From positions 1-64,000 of the forward strand of contig JAJEKV010000201.1 in assembly GCA_021234155.1 (NCBI GenBank): 64,000 nucleotides of DNA, written 5' to 3'. Shown here piece by piece: positions 45,011 through 55,439 of the stretch. The DNA comes from Isoetes taiwanensis. Taxonomy: Eukaryota > Streptophyta > Lycopodiopsida > Isoetales > Isoetaceae. The notes beneath the pieces were generated by a model. It saw nothing but the letters and a program-made list of their open reading frames with translations. It was not told the DNA's origin and ran no database searches. Positions within the stretch are counted from its first letter, which is position 1. Each line of letters starts with the position of its first letter. The translations under genes and the position numbers were made by a program.

Positions 45011-47680
45011 AAACCCAGCCTGAACTAGATAACCTAGACCAGACATCTGCTTCGGTCAATCCCTTAGCAGTATTATCATCCTATTACCAATATGAGCCAA
45101 ACTAGCATAGTATCCTTTTACCTATTTATCTTTCCGTTTTGCAATGTTTTAATCATGTTAAGCACTCGTACCATTTAGAAATATGTAAATGTCTTACCAT
45201 ACCACATTTGGTTCCTGCCTTAATACCTATGCATCAGTCTATTTTCAGAACCATTTTGCAATTAATCATTTTATATCTTATATCCATTGTCAGTCCTGTT
45301 TTTTACTCATACAACTAGTAATACTGTGATTTTCAGCCATTGTATAATGCTAAAATTCTGTATTTTTTAAGGCAGATGATTATTCAGCTAGTATTCAATC
45401 TCTACCATTCATTATTTCAAGATTTCTGCATATTTGGACAACAACAAGGTCCAGTATCAAGCTTCCCCTTCTTTTATACATGAAAATATCTGTATTTTTT
45501 CTTTTAGGACCTATAACTAAGATCAGTCCTTCCATTATATTATTTCCAACAGTAGCATAAGGTTTCAGCCCTGATATCTTCTGGAATATACGTGTATTTA
45601 CAGGAGATCCAGAATAGTCTATTAGAACACCTGAAAATTCTTATATTAGTATTTTGGAGGCATACAAACCTCTTGTAATACATGAACAGGTTTAAGATGA
45701 AATAGCTAATAAAAAGCCTTCTTTTTTGGGGAAATATATTAGTCACAAGTACAGATTATTACATCTGTTATTATAGTCATCCTTACTTGATAGTATTAAA
45801 GCTGAACAGCAAAAATCAGATTGCTAACTATACTTGAAAATTGCTAGCAATCTATATTAAGTACTATTTATGAAAAAACTTTCAAGTATCGAAACACCCT
45901 GTAGACCGTAACATCTCTTATCCATTGTTATTGCAGCTGCAGTATTCATATGCCTTTGAATCAGCCTCTTAATCTTCTAGATCACCATCATCCTTAAAGC
46001 CAAAACCAACACACGGAGCAAAAGTAACAATGGGAAGAAAATCCCGTACCTGCAGCCAATCAGTACCCTGTTAGCGTGAAAACGGTATCAGGGCAAGGGC
46101 CAAAAGGTACATTGGGATTTTTAGTTCATCACTGATTACCCATTGTGCCTTTTGCCCTTTGTGTTAGAAATAGCAAAAAGAATAATGGAATAGGTCACAA
46201 ATAGCTACTTATCCATAGATGCATCAGTAATGAGATAATTTCTTATGGGCATCAATCAGTCTCAGCTTTAAATATAATGACATACTTAAATGCATGTATT
46301 CCTCTGCCATACAATTAATACCAAAACAGAGTTTAACAATCCATCTGCAATATATCCTTGTATAATGGCACCAATAAAAAGCCTTCCTCCATACCTGTTT
46401 AAAACCTTCTTATATTATGTCTATCTGAATGTAACATGTAATTGTTATTAAGTCTTCAAGCATTTAAGTACATTAACAAAGTCTAATATAAGCTATATAA
46501 GCTTATTACTGTGGCCTTATATCTGTATGTAGATTCTGGCTATCTTGGCAGTTTAAGCCATCCTATGTATCCTGGCATATATCTCCCTGTTAACCCTCTG
46601 ATTTCCACTATCTTCCATCAAGTATAGGTCAGCGGAGAGGAACTTTATCATGAACAATCATTTGTGCAATAATAAGATCTAGGATATTATACAGATTCAA
46701 TTTTATGTGCCTACGTTCATGCTTGGCAGTTCAAAATATCAGATCTCAACAACTTATATTCCTGAACCATGATTAAAACATGTGTTCCTTGTAACAAATC
46801 AAAATATTCCCTGATTTATGTATCAATCCAGTGAAGCATATAATGTTTTGCCACAAGAGCTTAGCGGCCACTATTTGAATCTGCATTAATCAGAGCATTT
46901 ATATGTTTGTAATACACCCGATTCAGATATCTCTAAGTTTATTTTCTACTAAGATCAATGAAATAGATGTATTCATTGCGAAAATATAAGCTAAAGTGGA
47001 ACCTGGTTGTAGTCCGGATCATTTTCATTGTCTTGTGAGTCATTGACATTCTGTGCAGAGTATAAATCATCCTGGCGTCTCCTTCCATACTGTTTGGGTC
47101 CCTTATTGTAGTTGGGTCTCTCATCTCTATTGAAGTAGGTCCGTTTTTTGCCATAGCCGCCTCTGGAGCTACGAGAATCCATTGTCTCCTTATGCTTAGG
47201 TTCAGCAAAAGAGCAAAACCGCAGTTCTCGATTCAAAGCTTCATTGTTAAGCCATTCCTCTCCTGAATCCGATGTCTCTTGTCCATCAGAGTCATAGCCC
47301 ATTGTCTTTAGGGCGCCGTATTTCGATAAAAGGGTTTTTTGATACTGGATCTTTTCTAAGATTTGTGTAAGTAAATATCTTAGCCAACTGCCATCCTATA
47401 TTATTTAGGACACTAGGTCAAGACCTCATCTTGCCATTAATTTTGGTAGTTGGATAGCCGTTCTCATTAAATATCTATGGGTCATAAAAGGCCCTAGCAA
47501 AAGGTATTGGAAACTGAGTCCAAAGATAATCTGCTATTAGGTCATTATGCTCCAACTTCTAAGGTAATTCATCTAAATATTACATTTTAGTGTCGAATCT
47601 TTTCATGTAACTAGTATACTATTAAATGTATATGGTGTCTATGGTTATAAACACCATGTTATGTAATAATACAAAAAAAA
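45011..47680 (-). repeat. Long terminal direct repeat X2
   Basis: The uninterrupted 2.67 kb counterpart of X1. It is mostly AT-rich with no gene apart from the small RG-rich frame near 47 kb. It preserves the empty Helitron site at 45763/45764. It is followed by the poly(A) tract of a tRNA unit. Confidence 0.9.
46991..47302 (-). CDS. Small RG-rich ORF in terminal repeat X2
   Basis: 103 codons, starting MGYDSDGQ with an Arg/Gly/Tyr-rich basic centre and an acidic Asn/Asp end (NDSQDNENDPDY). It starts about 380 bp into the element on its own strand. It ends near CAG|GTTCC, which could be a splice donor. The function is unknown. Confidence 0.45.
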   Translation of the reverse strand: MGYDSDGQETSDSGEEWLNNEALNRELRFCSFAEPKHKETMDSRSSRGGYGKKRTYFNRDERPNYNKGPKQYGRRRQDDLYSAQNVNDSQDNENDPDYNQVPL

Positions 47681-47705
47681 TAAATAAAAAAAAAGGAAAA
47701 TAAAC

Positions 47706-47777
47706 TATCAGAGCCAAGTTTCGATCTTTGGACCTGTGGGTTATGGGCCCACCACGCTTCCACTGCGCCACTCTAAT
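47706..47777 (-). tRNA. tRNA-iMet (CAT), variant, paralogue of 19252-19323
   Basis: It shares the U3:G70 pair and D-loop change of its paralogue and adds a T-stem mismatch. It is probably impaired. Confidence 0.7.
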
Positions 47778-48368
47778 CTTGATAACAATCAATATATTGA
47801 ACATCTTTTAGTTTGTTCAGCAACAGAATACCAAGTTCTTGCCTCGCGCAAGCCAATGCTGCTCTAATGTCTACCAACTCCAATGCCCCTCTCAACTTCA
47901 TTTAGAGAATGCACATAGATGTAGAAAACTTTCTTGCATTATGCTTCATATAAAATGAACAAAAGCACTATAGCCACGAAAAATACCTCTGAAATCACTC
48001 CTATAATCAAATGCCTTTGGCAAGATTTGATTATCTACCACATTGCTAGAATAGAATTCAATAGACATCTTGAATGTTCTCTAAGAAGGTAGAATAGAAT
48101 AGAATCTAATAGATATTTTAAATGTTCTCTAAGACGGATGCTGGATGTGACACAAAACAACCACGACAAACTGCAAAATAACAACATTAAAAGAATCGAG
48201 TAGAGTTTTTTTCACATTAAAAAAGATTCAAGATGGTCATGAGACAATATAGGATGAACATTGAATGAGTTACAACCCCACACTTATCGGAGGACAATTG
48301 ATAATCACAAATCAAGACAATTTCTAGAAATAAATAAAAACAAAAAAACAAAAAAAGGGAAAATAAAC

Positions 48369-48440
48369 TATCAGAGCTAAGTTTTGATCTTGGGACCTGT
48401 GGGTTATAGGCCCACCACGCTTCCGCTGGGCCACTCTGAT
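48369..48440 (-). pseudogene. tRNA-iMet-derived locus with anticodon TAT
   Basis: The anticodon loop reads CCTATAA, so the anticodon is TAT (an isoleucine ATA reader) instead of CAT. It also has a D-stem mismatch and the box B changes of its paralogue at 24637-24708. It is probably dead; if transcribed it would be a mis-coding initiator-like tRNA. Confidence 0.7.
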
Positions 48441-49022
48441 CTTGATAACAATTATTGTATTGAACATCTTTTAGTTTGTTCAGATGCAACAGAATACCAA
48501 GTTCTTGCCTCACGCAAGCCAATGCTGCCCTAGTGTCTACCAACTTCAATGCCCCTCTCAACTTCATTTAGAGAATGCACATAGATGTAGAAAAACTTTC
48601 TTGCATTATGCTTCATATAAAACAAATAAAAGCACTACAGCCACGAAAACTACCTCTGAAATCACTCCTATAATCAAATGCCTTTGGCAAGATTTGATTA
48701 TCTACCATATTGCTAGAATAGAATTCAATAGACATCTTGAATGTTCTCTAAAAAGGTATAGTAGAATAGAATCTAATAGAAATTTTAAATGTTCTCTAAG
48801 ATGAATGCTGGATGTGACACAAAACAACCACGACAAACTACAAAATAACAACATTAGAAGAATCGAGTAGAGTTTTTGTCACATTAAAAATTTTCAAGGT
48901 GGTCATGAGACAATATAGGATGCACATTGAATGAGTTATAACCCCACACTTATCGGAGGACAATTGATAATCACAAATCAAGACAGTTTCTAGAAGAAAA
49001 AAAAAAAAAAAAAAAAAACAAC

Positions 49023-49094
49023 TATCAGAGCCAAGTTTCGATCTTGGGACCTGTGGGTTATGGGCCCACCACGTTTCCACTGCGCCACTCTGAT
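49023..49094 (-). tRNA. tRNA-iMet (CAT), D-arm variant
   Basis: It carries the same D-stem and D-loop changes as 25289-25360. A T-run follows. It may be active. Confidence 0.8.
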
Positions 49095-49292
49095 CTTGAT
49101 AACAATCAATATATTGAACATCTTTTAGTTTGTTCAGCAACAGAATACCAAGTTCTTGCCTCGCGCAAGCCAATGCTGCCCTAATGTCTACCAACTCCAA
49201 TGCCCCTCTCAACTTCATTTAGAGAATGCACATAGATGTAGAAAAACTTTCTTAGAGAATGCACATAGATGTAGAAAAACTTTCTTGCATTA

Positions 49293-50745
49293 CTAGAAGA
49301 GGCCATATTGTTGAGGACCATATCTTGGAAATGAAAGTGGGATGAATACCTATGTGTATCAAATCTTTCTTTAGAAAATCCTAAGAGATAGTATCATAGG
49401 CACGCCTAAAATCTAACTTGGCCAGCATACACCCTTGCTCGGAAACGATTCCAGTGGATAGCCTCACTAGCAGCTATGTAATTGTCCAAAATATCGCACT
49501 CTGGGAGAAAACTTGATTGATAAGTGCTGATGTTATGATGGAGATGCATCAGAATCCTCGGAGACAACACTTTGGCCCGGATCGTATAAGTAGTATTTGT
49601 TAAGCAGATAGGCCCCCACTCATTCAGGCTACTTGGATGCTGAGTTTTAGGGATCAAAGCAATGAAGCTGGAGGTGTAGGATGGGAATAAGAAGGTGGCT
49701 TCCCATATCTCTTTGATAAAATTCATGAAATCAAATGTGAAGGCTGCTAGGAGCTTTTATTAGACAGCGACTTGCATGTCGGAGGATGCCAAGATGAGCT
49801 GGGTGACCTGTCTATCTGGGGTAATATAATTCTTGAACTCAGGGGTTTGCTTGATCCTAGTAAGCTTGAGCTTCCTTGTGTTTGAGCTTGAGCTTGTGCC
49901 TGATTTTGGAACATAAATTTTGATGGCTCGCTGACGTACACGTTGAATTGGCCATAAATTGATTTATCTGGCTTTCCAGGTGTTGCATGGCAGAATTTGA
50001 GGTCGCTTTTTGATTCATGCTGCAGCACATGAAAGAGGAGATGAACGGGGGATGTCCTTTGTCCTTCATCATTGTAGTGCAATAAGCTTTTGTAAAGATA
50101 TTGAAACGAAAACAGGTAGGTTGGGCAGTTTATTTTTTGAGCCTCTTTCATTTTTTACTTTGGAAGATGACGTTATAGTGGTCGCGTTTTATGGCCACGT
50201 TTCCCTTTCCCTTTCCCTGATAGGCTTTTCCTCTTCCCTTTCATCTATTCCTCGCCCTTCCTATTTTTTCCTTTGTTTTTCTCTTTCCCTTTTTCCATGC
50301 TCTTTTTTCTTCTCTTTTTCCCACCTTTTTATGTGCCCCTTTTCCTCCTTTCTCCACCCTCCTCTTTATCACGTGCTCTTTTCCCATTTCCCTCTCCCCT
50401 TTTCCTCGTGCCTTTTTTCTCTTTCTTTCTTCCTCGTTTCGCTTCCCTTTTCTTTTTTCCTTTCCCTTCCCTTTTCATCCCTTCCCCACAATTTCACTTT
50501 TTCCCGTGCCTTTTTTCCCTTTCCTTTCCTCATTCATTTTCGTTTTCGCTTTCCCTTACCCTTTTCTAATGCCTTTTTCCATTCGCTTTCTCTCCATCTT
50601 TTTTTATGTGCCTCTTTTCCTCCTTTCCCCACCCGCCTCCCCCTTTTTCCTCTTCCACTTTTCCCTTCTTTTTTCCTTTCCCTTTCTCTTTCCCTCTTCC
50701 CATGCGCTTTATTTGTCCCCTTCTTCCCACCCCTTTCCTGTTCAG
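49293..50745 (-). repeat. Second copy of LINE-fragment plus Helitron polypyrimidine block
   Basis: It is homologous to 25526-26983 with few differences. It includes the L1 RT fragment (49293-49750), the unrecognised frame and a polypyrimidine tract (50190-50745). Homology stops sharply at CCTTTCCTGTTCA, where copy 1 goes on in pyrimidines and this copy passes into the phosphatase-gene fragment. Confidence 0.85.
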
Positions 50746-52073
50746 TAGGGAAGCTTTGAAGTTAGCAAGGAAATGCCAGAGCGTCATCTCCGATGATCGA
50801 GCCAAACATTTCTTGGACCTCTTCTTTGAGAAAGTACTAGAGGAAGCACCTAGGGGACCAATCGGCAGTGCAAAAAGCAAAGCTTCTACCTCTAAGGCCG
50901 AAATACCTGCAGATTTGGCTAAGGAACGGGAGGCTATGAGACAGCTCATGGTTGGCAACATCATGGATGACAACGAAGAGCAGACAGTGGTCCCAGTACC
51001 TGTCGACATACCTGTGAACATCTTTGAGGGTGAAAATATAGGACAGGAAGAAAATAACAAGGATGATGATAATAACAAGGATGATGATGAAGGAGATTCC
51101 AAATCCGAAAGCTCTAGCCAGGTTAGCGTAAAGAGTAATGAACTATCAAGCATAGTTCAAACTGTACAGATCTCAACTGATGTGGTTGGTGCTTCTAGCA
51201 GACCGGAGACAACTCAGAATAAGGATGCAACGGAAGAAGACACCATGGGAATTGATGAAGAAGAAAGGTATTGTGACAATGTTCATTTTCTTATGATATC
51301 CATGCATTTTACAAATGACAAGCATATAAAAATCGCGCCTGGCGCGATTTAGAGTTTTCTTGACTTTCATATTTTTTTATTTTTGTTGATATGCATCATT
51401 AATGAAATCGCGCCTGGTGCATTTTCTTGTTTTATTTCTTTCATCTCATACGTTATTGTTTGCGTTACAGACATGATTCGGCTTCCCGAAAAGTACTGGT
51501 CTTTGATTTGAATGGTGTGCTATGTAGAACGTTACCTAAAGCAACGTTTGATAAGTCATGGTATGCGCAAGAACCATTTGAGACACGTACCACCAAATAT
51601 GTTTACCCGCGTCCTTATCTGAAGGAGATGTTGGACCAGGCCTTCAGTCTGTTTCGTTGTGCATTTGGTCATCTATGGAGCATAGAAATATACAGGAAGT
51701 TTTAAAAGTAGTGCCTGAGCTAAATAGAGATTGGGCGTCCATCTGGGATCAAAGCAAATGTGCTTCATTCACAAACCCTAAAGAACCGACAGGTAAAAAG
51801 ATATTTGTGAAATGCTTGCGCAACATGATGGATGCCCTAGGTGTTGAGGAAAAGGAAGGCATGATCATGGTGGATGATGACGCCCTAAAGTGTTGCTTCA
51901 ATCAGTCACAGTCATTAAATCTGCCATCCTATCATCCTGATATGTTTGACAAAGATGACTTCCTGCTTCGTTTTGTTAGTGTCTTGCACGAAATAGCTTC
52001 AGGAAAAACGGTTGAAGAGATACAAACCCTATACCCGCAACAGAAAGTCGTTCTAGAAAGGGAACTCTTTTGA
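50746..52073 (+). pseudogene. FCP1/NIF-type HAD phosphatase gene fragment
   Basis: A two-exon piece of a host-type gene. Exon a (about 50746-51267) encodes an acidic, low-complexity stretch (NNKDDDNNKDDDEGD) and ends AAAG|GTATTG. The intron ends GCGTTACAG at 51470. Exon b begins RHDSASRK and shows the HAD signature VLVFDLNGVLC, then KYVYPRPYLKEML, IWSSMEHRN and MIMVDDDALKC, the order of plant NLI/FCP1-like domains. The classic DLDET loop is DLNGV here, as in a plant subgroup. A one-base shift near 51650 separates the first part of exon b from the rest. The 5' part of the gene is missing, replaced by Helitron pyrimidine sequence. Confidence 0.75.
51330..51350. other. Perfect GC-rich hairpin in the phosphatase intron
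   Basis: AAATCGCGCC and GGCGCGATTT, ten-base arms with one base between. A decayed second copy lies at 51404-51426. Confidence 0.7.
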
Positions 52074-52109
52074 TATATATGTATACCGGAAATACATCTT
52101 ATATTATAA

Positions 52110-52890
52110 TGTTTTACCGTAATTCCTGGATTTGGATCCAGCCCTAGATCTGACGGCCACAGATGATCTGATCAGATCGAATGGTTCAAACAAAGCCCCT
52201 TTTTCTTTAAATGTGATCTTTTTTTAATGGTCCAAAGGAAGCCCCTTTTTTCTACGAAATCCTTTTTTCTCTCTCTGTTTATGAACGTTACTTTTTGTTC
52301 CATCAGCCGATGTGCTAGGGTTATTCCGTTGGTGGTCGAAGAGCAGCAGCACATGCATCCCTCGGCTTAGAAGAAAAAAATAACTCCACTCCTCCACGGC
52401 AGTGTCGCATGCCATAACTATGGATCGACGTGAGCACAACAACCCAGCCCTGGATCGACTCATGCAGTTGCTTCATGGCTGCTTTTGCTTGCAGGGAGAA
52501 GCAAGCGACTTCGTGCTTTTTAGCTGGCTTGCAGTAGCTTTTGCAGGAGCAGTTGCTTCATGCCCGTTTTTGGGTTGCAGATAGAGAGACAAATTGATAA
52601 TAAAGGTTCATCTCTCAAAACCTCTGTTCATGGCTCTGCAAAAGAGGATTCTGGAATGTGTGGATTCTGGCTGTCTCCTTTTTTGGGATTATAAGTATAC
52701 CTCTTAAAATTGCATGATGCCATGTCTGACATCGGCATGGATATATTCTGTCGAAACCTCCAAAGGCAAATAGACCTGCACCAAATCGTTCGTTGAGCCT
52801 GTCTCAGTCCTTCACGAAGCTAAACAGTGTTCCTAAACAGTTGGACAAGTTTACATTTAATGAGATCGTGTAATACAGATTCATGTCTAT
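52110..52890. other. Helitron interior, nothing recognised
   Basis: AT-rich with pyrimidine runs near 52196-52290. Short frames only; no domain, RNA gene or repeat unit seen. Confidence 0.5.
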
Positions 52891-53209
52891 TGCCTTTGGA
52901 ACCTCAACACGATATTCTTCCACAGATTCAAGAGGAGCTCTCAACTAGAGAGGAAGCGGCATGAGCGTTATGGAAATGAGTCATGGGGTAAGGATTTCTA
53001 TCAGGCATGTAAGCTCCCAGATAATTATGAAATTTTATTTCTTCAAGGAGGTGCCACTATCCAGTTTGCTGCTATCCTGTCACGCCTTTGTTCTCTTGAG
53101 GATACCAAAGAGTATATTGTTACTGGATCTTGGGGTGACAAAGGCTTTAGAAAGCCCAGAAATTTTTAAGGCTGGAGCAGAAAAGCTCACAAACATACCA
53201 GTATTTTAA
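52891..53209 (+). pseudogene. Phosphoserine aminotransferase fragment
   Basis: The translation gives GSGMSVMEMSH, then LPDNYEILFLQGGATIQFAA and YIVTGSWGDKGF, unmistakable parts of phosphoserine aminotransferase (PLP enzyme of plastid serine synthesis, 3-phosphohydroxypyruvate to phosphoserine). Only about 100 of roughly 360 residues are present. Frame changes occur near 52960-52990 and near 53165, and a stop follows KPRNF, so it is a dead captured piece. Confidence 0.85.
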
Positions 53210-54740
53210 GTGAATCGGATTTTTAGATTTCTGCGAGAGCAAAATATCTATATATAACTTGCTTTAGATCCTACAACCATGGCTTTTATGGGGGTCTTCT
53301 AGAGGAGATCCTTCTAAGGTATGGTTCTAGGCTAATTTCAATCGTTGCATCTAATTCGAGATGAATTCTGCAGGAGGCTTGTATTTATTGTGTATGTGAT
53401 TTTCACAAGCGAAGAAAACAGAGGAGCACATCTGCTTACTCTGTAAGTCGGTTACTAAAATACTGTTGCTCAGTGAGTACTATCCCTACCTCTGAATGCA
53501 ATTTCGTTGTTAATCATACAAAGGTAAGAATTTTAATCAAATGCATAGCTTATTGTAGACAATGTTCAGGTGTATTCAAGTATGTTTGTTCAGGTATGTT
53601 TATTCACAAGTAAATCTTTGTTCAAGACCCTCATATATGCTATATATTCTCTAGAACAGGACATGTTGAGGAGATAATAATGCTAAGACCATTATTCTAC
53701 TTCTTTGGAGTCTTGAGTTTATGTGAAATTTACATTATTATGAATAAAGTTTGTAAATGATGTTCTGATTTCAGAGAAGGATTGGAAGTGTTTATTTACG
53801 AGGTAGGAAACTTTGGCTCTCACTATAAAGATCCACAATGGCATCAACTTTTGTTGTGTTGTTTAGAAGTAAGCTAAGCATTGTTGCTCAATCTTTAACT
53901 CAAGCAACACTGAAGTTGGTATCATCATGCTACACTTCAGTAGGTCTACCCGATACATAGTTGTTTCATAGTCTTAGCTTCATAGTCGTTTGTGTACATG
54001 CTGACTCATTTGATCTATGTGAAGGTGAAATTATGCTTCACACTAACATTTGTGAAAACTATCATATGGCTCGCATCTGATAACAATATGAAAGCTCTTA
54101 GTACACCATATCCTCTCTAAGAGGGGAGATCTTAGTTGCATAGGTCTCTTAGGGAAAAAGTTCATCAACGCAGAGGTAGCAGATTTTTGTGATGTTATGT
54201 GTAACTTGAGTGTTCTATGTACATTTGTAACTACTCAAGTTGCCCTTCATTATATTTTCTATCTGTTATGCTCCTTTGTCAGAGTCATCTATATACAAAG
54301 TTGAGCCTTTACTTTTGGTCAACATAAAAAAGACCGGATAAAGAGGATTGGATTGGCATACTGATGCTTGAATCTTTTGTGAATTCGCAACTTGATGTTT
54401 GGGCCTATAAACATCATGGTGATGATCCACATGAGCAGTTTGGATGAAATTTGAGTTTATATAAAACAATGCAGTGATGACGCAAAAGTTCAACATATCA
54501 ACTACAACACTTGGACATGTGAACACTTAAGATGACTACAAAATTGCAACATATAGCGTCAATAAAGAAGCAGAAAGGCATTGAATTCTAATGAGAAAAT
54601 CACTACATAAATACAGCAAAGGGACAATAAAGGAGCAAAAAAGCATTGAATTTTGATCATTAAATTCACGAATTGTATTCAAATGCATAGAACCAAGCAA
54701 AAAATGGATCAATTTGTAAGCTCCATAACACATAACCTCC
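53210..54740. other. Helitron interior, nothing recognised
   Basis: AT-rich sequence with only short frames. TATGTTTGTTCAGGTATGTTTATTC near 53581 is a small local duplication. No domain or RNA gene seen. Confidence 0.5.
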
Positions 54741-54749
54741 GGAAGACAT

Positions 54750-55095
54750 TAGGAAGTTACAACTACAACATCAAAAGTCAACTACATTCAAATAGCAAGT
54801 TACAACTACAACATCAAAAGTCAACTACATTCAAATTCCTTATAGCCAGGCAATGCTCCACAACACATAAGAAAGTCACAACTACAACATCAAAAAATCC
54901 ATTCAAATTCCTTATAGCTAGGCAATGCTCCACAAGACATATGCAAGTCACAACTACAACATCAAAAAGTCCAATACGCTCAAAAATGCTCGCAACATCT
55001 ACGCAAGTCACAACTACAACATCAAAAAATCCAATACACTCAAATTCATTATAGCCGGGCAATGCTCCACAACATATAAGCAAGTCACAAGTACC
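54750..55095. repeat. Minisatellite, about 60-80 bp unit
   Basis: Five or so imperfect copies of CAAGTCACAACTACAACATC followed by AAAAA(A/G)TCC, an AT-rich link and GGCAATGCTCCACAA. Unit length varies. It lies within the outer Helitron just before the nested one. Confidence 0.8.
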
Positions 55096-55439
55096 ATAAA
55101 AACCATCATTAGTAAAACACCTATAATAAAAAACCATCATTAGTAAAACACATACATGATGAGCTTTTATGCGTACCTTTGAATATTATAAACAATTCAG
55201 CAACACTAGGTTTGAAAAGCAAATTGCTTTGAGATTTGTTGCTTACAATATGCCAACATTCAACTTAACAAGCCGTAACAAATAACTTACATTAGGGCAC
55301 ATAACAACATCTTATATTATAATGTTATACCGTAAGTGTGTAGTGCATCGAACCCTAATTTGAATGGCCGAGATCATCTGGATGCATCCGAAGGCCTAGA
55401 TTTATTGCACGACTTACCAACATTGTGATTGGTCATGCT

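Larger units (their letters stand above)
34881..47680 (-). mobile_element. Penelope-like retroelement flanked by 2.7 kb direct repeats, fossil
   Basis: The layout is X1-Y-X2 with near-identical direct repeats X around a 5.6 kb centre Y. On the minus strand Y carries an unrecognised 474-codon frame and then a reverse-transcriptase region whose motifs fit Penelope-like elements (DITKCYEIIPL; GIPMG..SP; RYMDDLM; FDKRD). The ends lie in a tRNA-unit poly(A) tract on both sides (34856-34880; 47681-47695), so the element is inserted in a Pol III terminator. No GIY-YIG nuclease is seen. Direct repeats of this kind (pseudo-LTRs from tandem copies) are known in Penelope-like elements. The RT part is broken by about two or more interruptions; a Helitron and a retroposon have inserted later. 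The close match of X1 and X2 suggests a young insertion. Confidence 0.65.
47681..49292 (-). repeat. tRNA-iMet tandem array, island 5
   Basis: Three tRNA loci whose private changes match, in the same order, those of the last tRNA of island 2 and the two of island 3. It ends at TTGCATTA joined to the LINE fragment, as island 3 does. A 33 bp stretch (GAGAATGCACATAGATGTAG...) is tandemly doubled near 49219-49285. Confidence 0.93.

Noticed and set aside
34881-47680. Ordinary LTR retrotransposon
   Set aside because: No TG...CA ends, primer site, integrase or protease are seen, and the RT motifs are not of LTR type.
5367-49292. CRISPR-like array
   Set aside because: Units are ~660 bp with a tRNA each, in a eukaryotic context; no short repeat-spacer pattern.
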